Assembly (NCBI GenBank): GCA_900120415.1
Contig: FQLW01000006.1
Location: forward strand, 930,001 to 994,000
DNA: 64,000 nucleotides
Origin: Urmitella timonensis
GTDB lineage: Bacteria; Actinomycetota; Actinomycetes; Actinomycetales; Actinomycetaceae
Direction of reading: 5' to 3'
The position numbers and the translations under genes are program-made. Positions within the stretch are counted from its first letter, which is position 1, and each line of letters begins with the position of its first letter. Shown here piece by piece: positions 17,836 to 26,526 of this stretch. The notes beneath the pieces were generated by a model. It saw only the letters and a program-made list of their open reading frames with translations, did no database searches and was not told the origin of the DNA.

Positions 17836-19194
17836 ATGACCCAGAATGATAATCTGCTTCCTATTAGCGTAAATGGCGGTCACCAGTTGGGGATTAATAC
17901 TGCCACTATCCGCGCTAATGCCCGTGATTTGAGCGCTGCGATTTTGAAAGTATCGAAAGTGAAAGAAATTTCTTACGCGGCGCTTTGTGCCGCTAGCGCT
18001 TTGCCCAACATTTATGCCACTACTGCTTTGAAAACCGCTCTACGTGGGTTAATGCAAGCAGCTACTGATTTGTGTTCTCAAATTACGGCTCTGCAAAACA
18101 GCTTGGATTTAGCGGCAGCTCGCTACGAGAACTGTGAAGCTCGTTCTCGGCAATTGTTTTCCCCGCTTTCTAGCCTCCCCTCTTCGGTAAGTTTAGGACT
18201 GCCAATAGCGCTTAGCTGGTGGTACCTGAATAAACAGCTAGATATTAACGCCAGTGCTGCTGGCAATACCTCTCAGCAAACCGAAGAATCCTGGCTAAAC
18301 TATTTTCAAAATGCCCGCGAGAGTATTTCCGGCTTATTTTTAGCGCTACCATCTGCCCATTTAGCGGGACTAATCGCCCTTGCCAGCGGTTCTCCGGGGG
18401 TATCGGTTACGCCCAAAATTGGTTCTAGCCAGCAAAAAGTTCCGGTTCCTCTTTCGGCATCTCAATTGGTTACCCAGTTTAATCAAGCCCAGGCCTATCC
18501 AGATCATGGAGAGCTGAGGGTAGTTAAATACCGTACAGGTAATAAAATCTCCTGGCGGGTAGATATTCGCGGTACCCAGGTTTGGAGCGTCACCGGTACA
18601 AACCCGCAAGATATGCGCACTAATCTACAAACGAATGCTTGCGGATTGGCGGGTAAATCCGATATGACCAAGGCGGTTACCCGCGCACTTGATCAGGCTG
18701 GTTACCGCAGCGGGCAACCGGTAGAGCTGATAGGTCATTCCCAAGGCGGCGCGGTTGCCGCCCAAGTAGGTTCCGACCCTAAATTGGCGAAGAAATATAA
18801 CGTCAAAAGCGTGGTTACGTTAGGTTCTAACACTGGAGGGTTCCGTCCAGCTCCGGGGGTTCACATGGTGGCGCTAGAAAATACTGCCGATATTGTGCCT
18901 CGCCTAGATGGCAGAGCAAATCCCAACGTGCCTAATCTGACTACGGTGCAAACCTACAAGAATGCTGGTGGTATCAGCGCCAATCATTCCAAAGAATTAT
19001 ATGCCCAGGTGGCAAGGGCGTGGGAACGGTCTGGGGATGGCGATTACGCACGTTTTATTGAAGCTAGAAATTACAACCTGGGGATTAACCACACCACCCA
19101 AGCAACCGCCCAATCCTTTGTAGTGCAGCGGGAAGCCAGTCCCAGCAGTTTCGATCCCAAACTATATGAAAAGGTGGTGAAACATCTCAGATAG
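17836..19194 (+). CDS. Lipase (class 3-like) with helical N-terminal domain, candidate secreted effector
   Basis: A 452-residue protein. Residues 1-200 are mostly helical with no signal peptide. Residues 200-452 are an alpha/beta-hydrolase with nucleophile motif GHSQGG (Ser302), Asp352 in NTADIVPRLD and His384 in SANHSKEL, a complete lipase triad. An Asn/Gly-rich DIRGTQVW strand precedes it, as in class 3 lipases. The helical front (ISVNGGHQLGINTATIRANA..., with YENCEARSR) resembles LXG/WXG-type targeting domains of type VII effectors. It follows the small helical gene at 17471 in an apparent operon. RBS GGAGG is 6 bp from the ATG. Substrate and export route are inferred only. Confidence 0.75.
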   Translation: MTQNDNLLPISVNGGHQLGINTATIRANARDLSAAILKVSKVKEISYAALCAASALPNIYATTALKTALRGLMQAATDLCSQITALQNSLDLAAARYENCEARSRQLFSPLSSLPSSVSLGLPIALSWWYLNKQLDINASAAGNTSQQTEESWLNYFQNARESISGLFLALPSAHLAGLIALASGSPGVSVTPKIGSSQQKVPVPLSASQLVTQFNQAQAYPDHGELRVVKYRTGNKISWRVDIRGTQVWSVTGTNPQDMRTNLQTNACGLAGKSDMTKAVTRALDQAGYRSGQPVELIGHSQGGAVAAQVGSDPKLAKKYNVKSVVTLGSNTGGFRPAPGVHMVALENTADIVPRLDGRANPNVPNLTTVQTYKNAGGISANHSKELYAQVARAWERSGDGDYARFIEARNYNLGINHTTQATAQSFVVQREASPSSFDPKLYEKVVKHLR

Positions 19195-19212
19195 CTTAAA
19201 ACTAGGCTTACC

Positions 19213-20571
19213 TTAAAACAGCAAGGTGATTATTACCAGCATTGCCACCGCAACCTCGATGAAACCAATCCTCGAGATGGTGACGGTCTGCGGGAAACGC
19301 TGCTGAATCAGGGGGACGGCAAGGGAGCGTGCAAATAGCCCTAGCCACACCAAAAGATGCCAGAAAGTGACCCAGCCCAGAATAAAAAACGCCAAGATTA
19401 CAGCGGTCAAAACAGCGTGAACGCCAACCGAGAAAGCCAGGAATGTCTGAGAGCCGCGAGCCCTAACCAGGGAACGCACATACGGGATAGTTACCCAGTA
19501 ATAGGAGGTGATAGCCCAGGCAACTACTAACATCCAGCCCCAACCTTGCAAGGTGCCGGTGGGGGAAACCACCCAGTCTACATTGGCAGTGCCGGTATGC
19601 TCTAGCCAAGAAATAGCTGCAAAAGAACGAGAAAACTGGGTTCCAATATCGTAAGCAACCAGACTCATAACTCCGGTTGCCAAAATAGTGCTGGTGCGCG
19701 CCAAAAACGAGCGTTCGCGGTGACGTACAGACTCGGTCACTGCAATAAGAATCAGCGGGAAGAAAACTAGAGCCCACTCCAGCAAGGGCGGAGCCAGTAG
19801 AACACTGATTATTCCCAATACCAGGGTTATTGAGCCATAGACCTGCAAGGGAAGTAGGTAGCGGTCTTTACGGCGCGAGCGCAGCCAAATTCCCCCCACA
19901 TTAAAGGCAAAATATCCAAAAATCCATAAAGCAAAAACCAGCCAGTGAATCCAAAGTAGTGACGACTCGATAACCCCAACCCAATAGGGGATTAACGCCA
20001 TTGCCCACGCGCCCTCTTGAGTGGGAATCCAGCCAGCGCGCGCCCACTGCCTAAAGCCTTTACCTTTATTGCTGTTACGGCTAACTATTTCTGGGTTTTC
20101 GGTGTTTACCTGGGTTTTCGCGGTGTTTTCGCTCTTGTGTACCCGCCGAAACCGAGAGGTGCGTGCCTTTACGCCTGGCAGTTGCAGTTTCTCTAATACG
20201 GAAGAACCGTTATCTGGCGCCGGTTTAACCGCAATCTCCTCCGACGTAGGTTCGCTCGCAGCAGTGCCGAGGTTAGAGGTATCTTTACCTAGCAGCGGAG
20301 CGCGAACTTTTTGAATATTTCCCGTGTTGGGTACGGCGGTCACTCCGCCGGTGGCGGTGACCGTATTTCCGTCCTCGGCGCTAAATCCTTGAGGTTTACG
20401 TAGCAGCAGTGAACGCCGGTTAGGGCGATTTTCCGGTAGGGGGATAGCGGTGTTCTGCTCGCTGCTTACGGGGATAGTGGTATCGGGTATGTTTGTGCGC
20501 GAAGTATCGCTTAGTCCCTCTCGGCTGCGAGGGCGTTCGGCTTCGTTCGCATTTAACACAAGGGCAACCAT
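19213..20571 (-). CDS. Multi-pass membrane protein with long disordered N-terminus
   Basis: A 452-residue protein. The first 190 residues are polar, Pro/Thr/Asn-rich and probably cytoplasmic and disordered. About eight membrane helices follow, starting near GAWAMALIPYWVGVIESSLLWI. The ordered half, with a YWVGVIE-type first helix, a short RSRRKDRY loop and an RHRERSF loop, resembles the actinobacterial YwiC-like membrane family, but I cannot confirm this. It is convergent with the lipase gene (18 bp apart) and divergent from the Por operon. No motif reveals a substrate. Confidence 0.6.
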   Translation of the reverse strand: MVALVLNANEAERPRSREGLSDTSRTNIPDTTIPVSSEQNTAIPLPENRPNRRSLLLRKPQGFSAEDGNTVTATGGVTAVPNTGNIQKVRAPLLGKDTSNLGTAASEPTSEEIAVKPAPDNGSSVLEKLQLPGVKARTSRFRRVHKSENTAKTQVNTENPEIVSRNSNKGKGFRQWARAGWIPTQEGAWAMALIPYWVGVIESSLLWIHWLVFALWIFGYFAFNVGGIWLRSRRKDRYLLPLQVYGSITLVLGIISVLLAPPLLEWALVFFPLILIAVTESVRHRERSFLARTSTILATGVMSLVAYDIGTQFSRSFAAISWLEHTGTANVDWVVSPTGTLQGWGWMLVVAWAITSYYWVTIPYVRSLVRARGSQTFLAFSVGVHAVLTAVILAFFILGWVTFWHLLVWLGLFARSLAVPLIQQRFPQTVTISRIGFIEVAVAMLVIITLLF

Positions 20572-20732
20572 ACTATGACCAAATCAGATTATGCTTAATC
20601 CCCGAGATTCACCTAGGGATGACTATCGGTACTAACGGCGCGTTATTGCTGGTTAAAGGGTTTTGTAACACTTCGATTACATTTTCATATCAACCGTAAA
20701 GGGTGATTTTTCTTATTTAAGATACATCGGTG

Positions 20733-20747
20733 TCAGGGAATCCCTGA
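20733..20747. promoter_or_regulatory. Palindrome TCAGGGA-A-TCCCTGA upstream of the Por operon
   Basis: A perfect 7-bp inverted repeat with one central base lies 96 bp before the first gene of the 2-oxoacid oxidoreductase operon, within the 271-bp divergent intergenic region. It looks like a dimer operator. It is too short and lacks a T-run for a terminator. The cognate regulator is unknown. Confidence 0.4.
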
Positions 20748-20842
20748 ACAGCGCTAATAAAAATGGACATTAAAATTGCTGGTAGCGCGAATTTAGAACA
20801 AAGGATACGAATTGTCTGGGACAGCAGTCCTAAGGTGAAAGT

Positions 20843-21418
20843 ATGACTGAAGTTCGTATTCATGGCAGAGGCGGACAAGGGGTTGTGACCGCAGCCGACC
20901 TGATTGCCTACGCGGCATTCACCGATGGGCATCACGCACAGGCATTCCCCTCTTTTGGCTCTGAACGCACCGGTGCGCCGGTAGTTTCCTATTGCCGGAT
21001 TGCAGATAAAGAAATTCGTACCCGCGAACCCGTTCAAGAACCAGACCTGGTAGTGGTGCAAGATGCCACCCTACTGGCGATTATGGACGTATTTTCGGGG
21101 CTTAAACCCGGTGGCTTCGCCCTAGTAAATTCGGCAAAAACCGCTCAGGAGCTGGGGATAGCGGAAGTGGTAGCTGCTCACCCCAAAGGGCACGTGGTGA
21201 TGATTCCCGCAACTGATCTCGCTAAGAAGCACCTGGGTCGCCCGCTGCCGAACGCGGTAATGCTGGGGGGAGCCGCCGCCTTAACTGGGATGGTCAGGCT
21301 ATCTAGCGTTACCCAGGCGATTCAAAACCGTTTCCACGGAAAAGTGGGGCAGGGCAACGTAGCAGCCGCGGTTGCTGCCTATGAAATGGTCAGCTCAATG
21401 AAAGAAGAGGGCAACTAA
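20843..21418 (+). CDS. 2-oxoacid:ferredoxin oxidoreductase, gamma subunit
   Basis: The 191-residue gamma subunit of a pyruvate/2-oxoacid:acceptor oxidoreductase, which decarboxylates a 2-oxoacid to acyl-CoA and passes electrons to ferredoxin. The start MTEVRIHGRGGQGVVTAADL and the segment QAFPSFGSERTGAPV are family signatures, and the central LVVVQDATLL strand is typical. RBS AAGGTG precedes ATG 20843. It is the first of four tightly packed genes; the alpha gene starts 1 bp after its stop. Which 2-oxoacid is used cannot be told from sequence. Confidence 0.93.
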   Translation: MTEVRIHGRGGQGVVTAADLIAYAAFTDGHHAQAFPSFGSERTGAPVVSYCRIADKEIRTREPVQEPDLVVVQDATLLAIMDVFSGLKPGGFALVNSAKTAQELGIAEVVAAHPKGHVVMIPATDLAKKHLGRPLPNAVMLGGAAALTGMVRLSSVTQAIQNRFHGKVGQGNVAAAVAAYEMVSSMKEEGN

Positions 21419-21419
21419 C

Positions 21420-22685
21420 GTGCTAAAACAGATTGAAGGTTCGCAAGCAATCGCGCAATCGGTTGCCGCCTGTAGCCCCGAGGTAATCAGCGCCTACCCG
21501 ATTAGCCCGCAAACCCATATCGTAGAGGCGCTATCTGCCCTGGTAAAAGCGGGCAAGATGGGCAGTGCGGAATATATTAACGTTGAATCCGAGTTCGCTG
21601 CCATGTCGGCGTGTATCGGGGCTTCGGCAGTGGGGGCGCGTACCTATACCGCTACCGCTTCGCAGGGGCTTCTCTACATGGTAGAGGCAGTTTATAACGC
21701 TGCCGGGCTGGGGTTGCCCATCGTAATGACGGTGGCTAACCGGGCGATTGGCGGTCCTATCAACATCTGGAATGACCATTCGGACACTATGAGTCAGCGG
21801 GAATCCGGCTGGCTGCAACTATTCGCCGAAAATAACCAGGAAGCCTCGGATCTGCACGTACAAGCGTTCAGGATCGCCGAAGAACTTTCGGTTCCCGTGA
21901 TGGTCTGTATGGATGGCTTCATTTTGACCCACGCGGTCGAACAGGTAGATGTACCTGAAAAAGAGCAGGTAGAACAGTTCCTGCCTCCCTATAATCCCCG
22001 CGTCGTCCTCGACCCGGCAGACCCTATCACTATTGGGGCAATGGTGGGACCGGAAGCATTCACGGAAGTTAAATATCTCCAGCACGTAAAACAGCTGCAA
22101 GCTTTAGAGCTGATTCCGCAGGTACAAGCCGAATTTAAGCAGATATTTGGGCGCGATTCTGGTGGACTGGTTCGCCCCTACCGGATTGAGGACGCAGAAA
22201 CCGTTATCGTGGCAATGGGCTCGGTGCTGGGCACGATTAAAGACGTGGTGGATCAGCGCCGCGACGCGGGCGAAAAAATCGGGGTGCTCGGGATTTGTTC
22301 TTTCCGTCCTTTCCCCTTTGAACAGGTTGCCCACTATCTTGGCGGTGCTAAACGCTTCATTTGCTTAGAGAAAGCCTTCAGCCTGGGTATCGGCGGAATT
22401 GTGGCTCCTCATTGCCGCTCTGCCCTTTCGATGGCCGGAAAATCGGTTCGCGACTACGAGGTAATCGCCGGCTTGGGCGGACGTAACATTACGGAGCGTT
22501 CCCTAAATCAAATGATTGACCAGGCACAAACTGACCAGCTTGAACATTTAACGTTCTTAGATTTAGATCGCGAACTGGTCGAAGCGGAACTTAAACGCGA
22601 ACAATCTACTCGCCGTTCTGGCCCGGTCAGTGAAAACATTCAACGTCACGCCACTCAGCGCGCCAATGCGGCGCGCGGAATCTAG
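21420..22685 (+). CDS. 2-oxoacid:ferredoxin oxidoreductase, alpha subunit
   Basis: The 421-residue alpha subunit, read from GTG 1 bp after the gamma stop. It has the N-terminal pyrimidine-binding domain with AYPISPQTHIVEAL, ESEFAAMSACIGASAVG and the ASQGLLYMVEAVY stretch. The central domain has WNDHSDTMSQRESGW, the region that contacts CoA/TPP in pyruvate oxidoreductases, followed by a transketolase C-terminal domain (VIVAMGSVLGTIKDVV). Length is typical of PorA-type subunits of split enzymes. It overlaps no neighbour and is followed 10 bp later by the beta start. Confidence 0.93.
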   Translation: MLKQIEGSQAIAQSVAACSPEVISAYPISPQTHIVEALSALVKAGKMGSAEYINVESEFAAMSACIGASAVGARTYTATASQGLLYMVEAVYNAAGLGLPIVMTVANRAIGGPINIWNDHSDTMSQRESGWLQLFAENNQEASDLHVQAFRIAEELSVPVMVCMDGFILTHAVEQVDVPEKEQVEQFLPPYNPRVVLDPADPITIGAMVGPEAFTEVKYLQHVKQLQALELIPQVQAEFKQIFGRDSGGLVRPYRIEDAETVIVAMGSVLGTIKDVVDQRRDAGEKIGVLGICSFRPFPFEQVAHYLGGAKRFICLEKAFSLGIGGIVAPHCRSALSMAGKSVRDYEVIAGLGGRNITERSLNQMIDQAQTDQLEHLTFLDLDRELVEAELKREQSTRRSGPVSENIQRHATQRANAARGI

Positions 22686-22695
22686 GAGGTTGGCA

Positions 22696-23952
22696 ATGTC
22701 AGCAACTATGAGTGTTCCTCTTCCGACACCAAGTTTTCGTGAAAGCGCCGAAACCGCGATTCCAGCCCGCGAGAACGTAAAGTTTTACCAGGTGGGCTCC
22801 TATGCGGTGGGTAACCGCCTGGCAGAACTTGATTATCGTTCGGTGCAATCTGACCCGAACCGGGTTAATTCATTAACTTCCGGTCACCGCGCTTGCCAGG
22901 GGTGCGGGGAAGCCTTGGGGGCGCGTTACGCCCTCGACACCGCGATGGAAGCTGCTGGTCGCGACCTAGTAGCGGTTAATGCTACCGGCTGCCTAGAGGT
23001 TTTTTCTACTCCTTACCCCGAAACTGCTTGGACGATTCCCTGGGTACATTCCCTGTTTGGTAACGCTCCGGCGGTTGCTTCGGGGGCGGCGGCGGCGCTT
23101 CGCGCTAAAGGCAAGAAAACCCGAGTGGTTGCCCAGGGCGGTGATGGCGGCACTGTCGATATTGGTATGGGTTGCCTGTCGGGAATGTTTGAACGCAACG
23201 ACGACGTTCTCTATATTTGCTATGACAATGGTGCCTATATGAACACTGGGGTGCAGCGCAGCGGGGCAACTCCGCCCGCGGCGCGTACCGCCACTACCCA
23301 GCCGGTAGGCGAAAAACCCGGAAACGTGTTTGGTCAAGGTAAAGATGTGCCGCGAATCGCCATGGCGCACGAGGTTCCCTATGTTGCTACCGCAACGGTC
23401 GCAGATTTGCGCGACCTGGAATATAAAGTACGTAAAGCTATGACTTTTAGCGGTTCGCGCTATATTCATGTGCTGGTTCCCTGCCCGCTAGGTTGGGGCG
23501 CGCCCTCTAACCTGACTATTCGCCTGGCGCGCCTAGCCACCCAATGTGGGCTTTTCCCGGTTTATGAGGCAGAGCATGGCGAGATTACCTCGGTAACTAA
23601 GCTGCGCCGCCCGGTGCCGGTTACTGAATATATGCGTCCTCAGCGCCGTTTCGCTCACGTGTTTAAGCCAGGTCAAGAGGATGTCCTACAAAGAATGCAG
23701 CAAATCGCTGACCGGAATATCCGTCGCTACGGTTTGATTGATCCTGATCAGCTTGATGAGGACGTTTTGGAACGTATTTTGGCGGCCGGGGAAGATCCCG
23801 AGGGCCGCTACACGAAACGAATTATCGAGGAAGCGTCAAAAGCTAAACGTACCCAAAGTGATGTTTTAGCGGCGCAACCTGCTTCGGGGGAAACTTCGGC
23901 TTCTGCAATGCGCCATCTCGCCGCTAATGCGGACGTAAAGGGGGAAAACTAA
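22696..23952 (+). CDS. 2-oxoacid:ferredoxin oxidoreductase, beta (TPP-binding) subunit
   Basis: The 418-residue beta subunit carries the thiamine diphosphate site GGDGGTVDIGMG with the downstream CYDNGAYMNTG. Cluster-ligand cysteines are in HRACQGCGEALGARYAL, with further Cys in NATGCLEVF. ATG 22696 is chosen because AGGAGG sits 7 bp upstream; an earlier in-frame ATG overlaps the alpha gene. A C-terminal extension of about 100 residues after the core (RRYGLIDPDQLDEDV onward) makes it longer than minimal PorB (about 310). Stop and next start abut (TAA then ATG), showing translational coupling to the flavoprotein gene. Confidence 0.93.
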   Translation: MSATMSVPLPTPSFRESAETAIPARENVKFYQVGSYAVGNRLAELDYRSVQSDPNRVNSLTSGHRACQGCGEALGARYALDTAMEAAGRDLVAVNATGCLEVFSTPYPETAWTIPWVHSLFGNAPAVASGAAAALRAKGKKTRVVAQGGDGGTVDIGMGCLSGMFERNDDVLYICYDNGAYMNTGVQRSGATPPAARTATTQPVGEKPGNVFGQGKDVPRIAMAHEVPYVATATVADLRDLEYKVRKAMTFSGSRYIHVLVPCPLGWGAPSNLTIRLARLATQCGLFPVYEAEHGEITSVTKLRRPVPVTEYMRPQRRFAHVFKPGQEDVLQRMQQIADRNIRRYGLIDPDQLDEDVLERILAAGEDPEGRYTKRIIEEASKAKRTQSDVLAAQPASGETSASAMRHLAANADVKGEN

Positions 23953-25611
23953 ATGACTGCGACTGAGCTGCCTACACCTAGAGTTCGGGCTGAGGAGAGC
24001 GCTCCTTGGGCGGTGACTTTGAATGTGGGGTCTTCGCTGGCGAACGAAACTGGTTCTTGGCGTACTGAACGTCCGGTTTATGTGCATATGCTTCCTCCTT
24101 GTAATAAGGCGTGTCCGGCGGGCGAAAACGTCCAGGCTTGGCTTTACCATGCCGAGGAGGGCGATTACGAGGCCGCTTGGCGCGAAATCATGGTAAATAA
24201 CCCACTACCGGCAACTATGGGACGGGTGTGTTATCACCCTTGCCAGACTGCCTGTAATCGAGGTCAGGTTGATGAAGCGGTAGGGATTAACGCGATTGAG
24301 CGTTTCCTGGGCGATAAAGCCATTGAACAGGGCTGGAATGTTAGCGTTGATGCTGCTCCCAGCGGTAAACACGTACTGGTAGTGGGGGCAGGACCTTCGG
24401 GGCTTTCTGCTGCCTATCATCTGCGCCGTCTAGGTCACGAGGTCACGGTTAAAGATGCCGGTCCGATGGCGGGCGGAATGATGCGTTTCGGGATTCCGAA
24501 ATATCGTCTGCCCCGCGAGGTGCTCGATGCCGAGATTAAACGCATCGAGGATTTGGGGGTGCGTTTCGAGTTCAACTCTAAGGTTGAAAACGTTGATGAC
24601 GTGACCGATGATTTTGATGCCGTATTTTTGGCAGTCGGTGCCCATATTGGGCGTCACGCAGATATTCCTGCTGGTGGCTCTGCGAAAGTTATGGACGCGG
24701 TTCAGCTGCTTGCCGATATGGAGGGCGAGGACAAGCCGATGCTAGGGCGGCGGGTTGTTATCTATGGCGGGGGTAATACCGCGATTGACGCTGCTCGTAC
24801 CGCGAAGCGTTTGGGCGCCGAGGAAGCAGTGATTGTGTATCGCCGTAACCGTGACCGGATGCCTGCCCACGATTCTGAGGTTACAGAGGCCGAGGAAGAG
24901 GGGATTATGATGCGCTGGCTGTCCACCATTAAACATATTGATGGCGGCAAACTTACGGTCGAAAAGATGGAACTGGACGAGAACGGTTTCCCTCAACCGA
25001 CCGGCGAATTTGAAGAACTCGGCGCCGACTCAGTGGTGATGGCGCTAGGTCAGGAATCTGATTTAGGTCTGGTAGAGCGTGCCCGCGATATTGAAATCGA
25101 AAAAGGGGTCGTTCAGGTCGACGGTCAAATGATGACCGGTCGCCGCGGCGTGTTTGCTGGTGGTGACATGGTTCCTTCGGAGCGTACAGTTACGGTGGCG
25201 ATTGGTCACGGCAAGAAAGCTGCCCGCTATATTGACGCTTTCCTGCACGGCACCGAGTACCACAAGCCTCCGGTTACTGGGGACGCTACCTATGATCGCC
25301 TTACTAACTGGTATTACGCGGATGCTCCGCACCGGGTACGCGCCAAGATTGAGTCTGCCCGCCGGTCTTCTACTTTTGACGAGGTAGTGCAGGGATTAGA
25401 TCAGGATTCTGCCCTATTCGAGGCGCGGCGTTGTATGTCTTGTGGCAACTGTTTCGGTTGCGATAACTGTTTCGGGGTATGCCCGGATAACGCTATCAAG
25501 AAGATTAAGCCCGGCGAATACGAGTTCAAGTATGACTATTGCAAGGGTTGCGGTATTTGTGTCGAGGAATGTCCTTGCGGTTCCATCATGATGGTTCCGG
25601 AGGAAAACTAG
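23953..25611 (+). CDS. GltD-like FAD/NAD(P)-dependent oxidoreductase fused to 2x[4Fe-4S] ferredoxin
   Basis: A 552-residue fusion. Residues 30-110 form the GltD-type Fe-S N-domain (CNKACPAGENVQAW, CYHPCQTACNRGQVDEAVG). Next is an FAD-binding motif VLVVGAGPSGLSAAYHL near 137 and an NAD(P)H-binding motif VVIYGGGNTAIDAARTA near 268. The C-terminus is a ferredoxin with CMSCGNCFGCDNC...CP and CKGCGICVEECPCG. This fits a subunit that moves electrons between the 2-oxoacid oxidoreductase and NAD(P)H, replacing a separate delta ferredoxin. Its stop shares the palindrome CTAG with the stop of the convergent gene. The electron path is inferred from domain order and operon position. Confidence 0.92.
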   Translation: MTATELPTPRVRAEESAPWAVTLNVGSSLANETGSWRTERPVYVHMLPPCNKACPAGENVQAWLYHAEEGDYEAAWREIMVNNPLPATMGRVCYHPCQTACNRGQVDEAVGINAIERFLGDKAIEQGWNVSVDAAPSGKHVLVVGAGPSGLSAAYHLRRLGHEVTVKDAGPMAGGMMRFGIPKYRLPREVLDAEIKRIEDLGVRFEFNSKVENVDDVTDDFDAVFLAVGAHIGRHADIPAGGSAKVMDAVQLLADMEGEDKPMLGRRVVIYGGGNTAIDAARTAKRLGAEEAVIVYRRNRDRMPAHDSEVTEAEEEGIMMRWLSTIKHIDGGKLTVEKMELDENGFPQPTGEFEELGADSVVMALGQESDLGLVERARDIEIEKGVVQVDGQMMTGRRGVFAGGDMVPSERTVTVAIGHGKKAARYIDAFLHGTEYHKPPVTGDATYDRLTNWYYADAPHRVRAKIESARRSSTFDEVVQGLDQDSALFEARRCMSCGNCFGCDNCFGVCPDNAIKKIKPGEYEFKYDYCKGCGICVEECPCGSIMMVPEEN

Positions 25612-26438
25612 CCGGTGATTAGGCGCGCTAGCGAGTAAATCGGAACCGATATAAACAGGGTGGGCAGCAGGGCGAGGGCTAGTTGTCGCCAGCGATAGTT
25701 TTTACCCGCAGGTACGACAAACAGTACGTTTATGCAGCCTACCAGCAGCCCAGAGCCGAAACCTATCCCCAGGGTGGTTACCCAGATTGCCAGGGAGGGG
25801 TTGCGGTTGGCGAAGGGGATTGCCAGTGCCAGGTCTGAATATCCGTGTAGCACAAAATAGGTGAGTATCCCGGCAGCGATTACCCCGGCGAGGATGCAGT
25901 ATAGCCAGCGAATCCAGGCGTGTTTGGTGGGCAGCGCGAGTGTTAGGCACGCTAGCCCCATGGCTGGTAGCGCCGCCATAGCCAGGAGGTTCATAGTGGG
26001 GTAGGCGGTGGATAGTCCCCAGGCGGAACCGGCTGCTACCAGGGCACATCCGGTGACTGTGCTGGACAGTGACCAGGTTGTTAGGGGACGGTGTTTACCG
26101 CGGGTCATTTCGGCGATAAAGGCTGCAAATACACACCAGGAGAGCACCAGGGGCACCCAGGTGAGGTTGGAGGTTAAAAAGGCAGTTAGGAGGCAACCGA
26201 TTCCGCTTAATCCCACTACAATCGCGGTGCGTGGGGGGCTGGGGGCTTGAGAAAGGCTGCCCCAACTTATCGCGACCAGCACGGTTACTGTCCCGGCAAC
26301 TATTACCAGCACGTAGGGGTTCCAGTTCAGGAATAGCAACATAGCTAGAGGCGGGAGCGCCGCTAAAAGGGCGACCCACCAGGGGCGGGCAGCTATGGGG
26401 GAAGGAGAGTGTTTTAGGTTGGCTGCCATATCTTCCAT
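25608..26438 (-). CDS. Polytopic membrane protein, unknown family
   Basis: A 276-residue hydrophobic protein with about eight membrane helices and very short loops. It begins MEDMAANLKHSP; ATG 26438 or the in-frame ATG at 26429 are both possible, and neither has a strong RBS. No substrate motif is visible. It is convergent with the Por flavoprotein gene, sharing four bases (CTAG) for both stop codons, and divergent from the nitrobindin-like gene. Function unknown. Confidence 0.6.
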   Translation of the reverse strand: MEDMAANLKHSPSPIAARPWWVALLAALPPLAMLLFLNWNPYVLVIVAGTVTVLVAISWGSLSQAPSPPRTAIVVGLSGIGCLLTAFLTSNLTWVPLVLSWCVFAAFIAEMTRGKHRPLTTWSLSSTVTGCALVAAGSAWGLSTAYPTMNLLAMAALPAMGLACLTLALPTKHAWIRWLYCILAGVIAAGILTYFVLHGYSDLALAIPFANRNPSLAIWVTTLGIGFGSGLLVGCINVLFVVPAGKNYRWRQLALALLPTLFISVPIYSLARLITG

Positions 26439-26526
26439 GTTCTTGATATTCTCACGGGTTTTGCTCTACGCCCAATTAGTTGTGCCTATTGGATAGCTTT
26501 TCATCTACTCTACTAGGCTGTTGCTT

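Noticed and set aside
22630-22695. Upstream in-frame ATG as the start of the beta subunit
   Set aside because: It lies inside the alpha gene with no RBS, whereas ATG 22696 has AGGAGG at the right spacing and gives the normal N-terminus.
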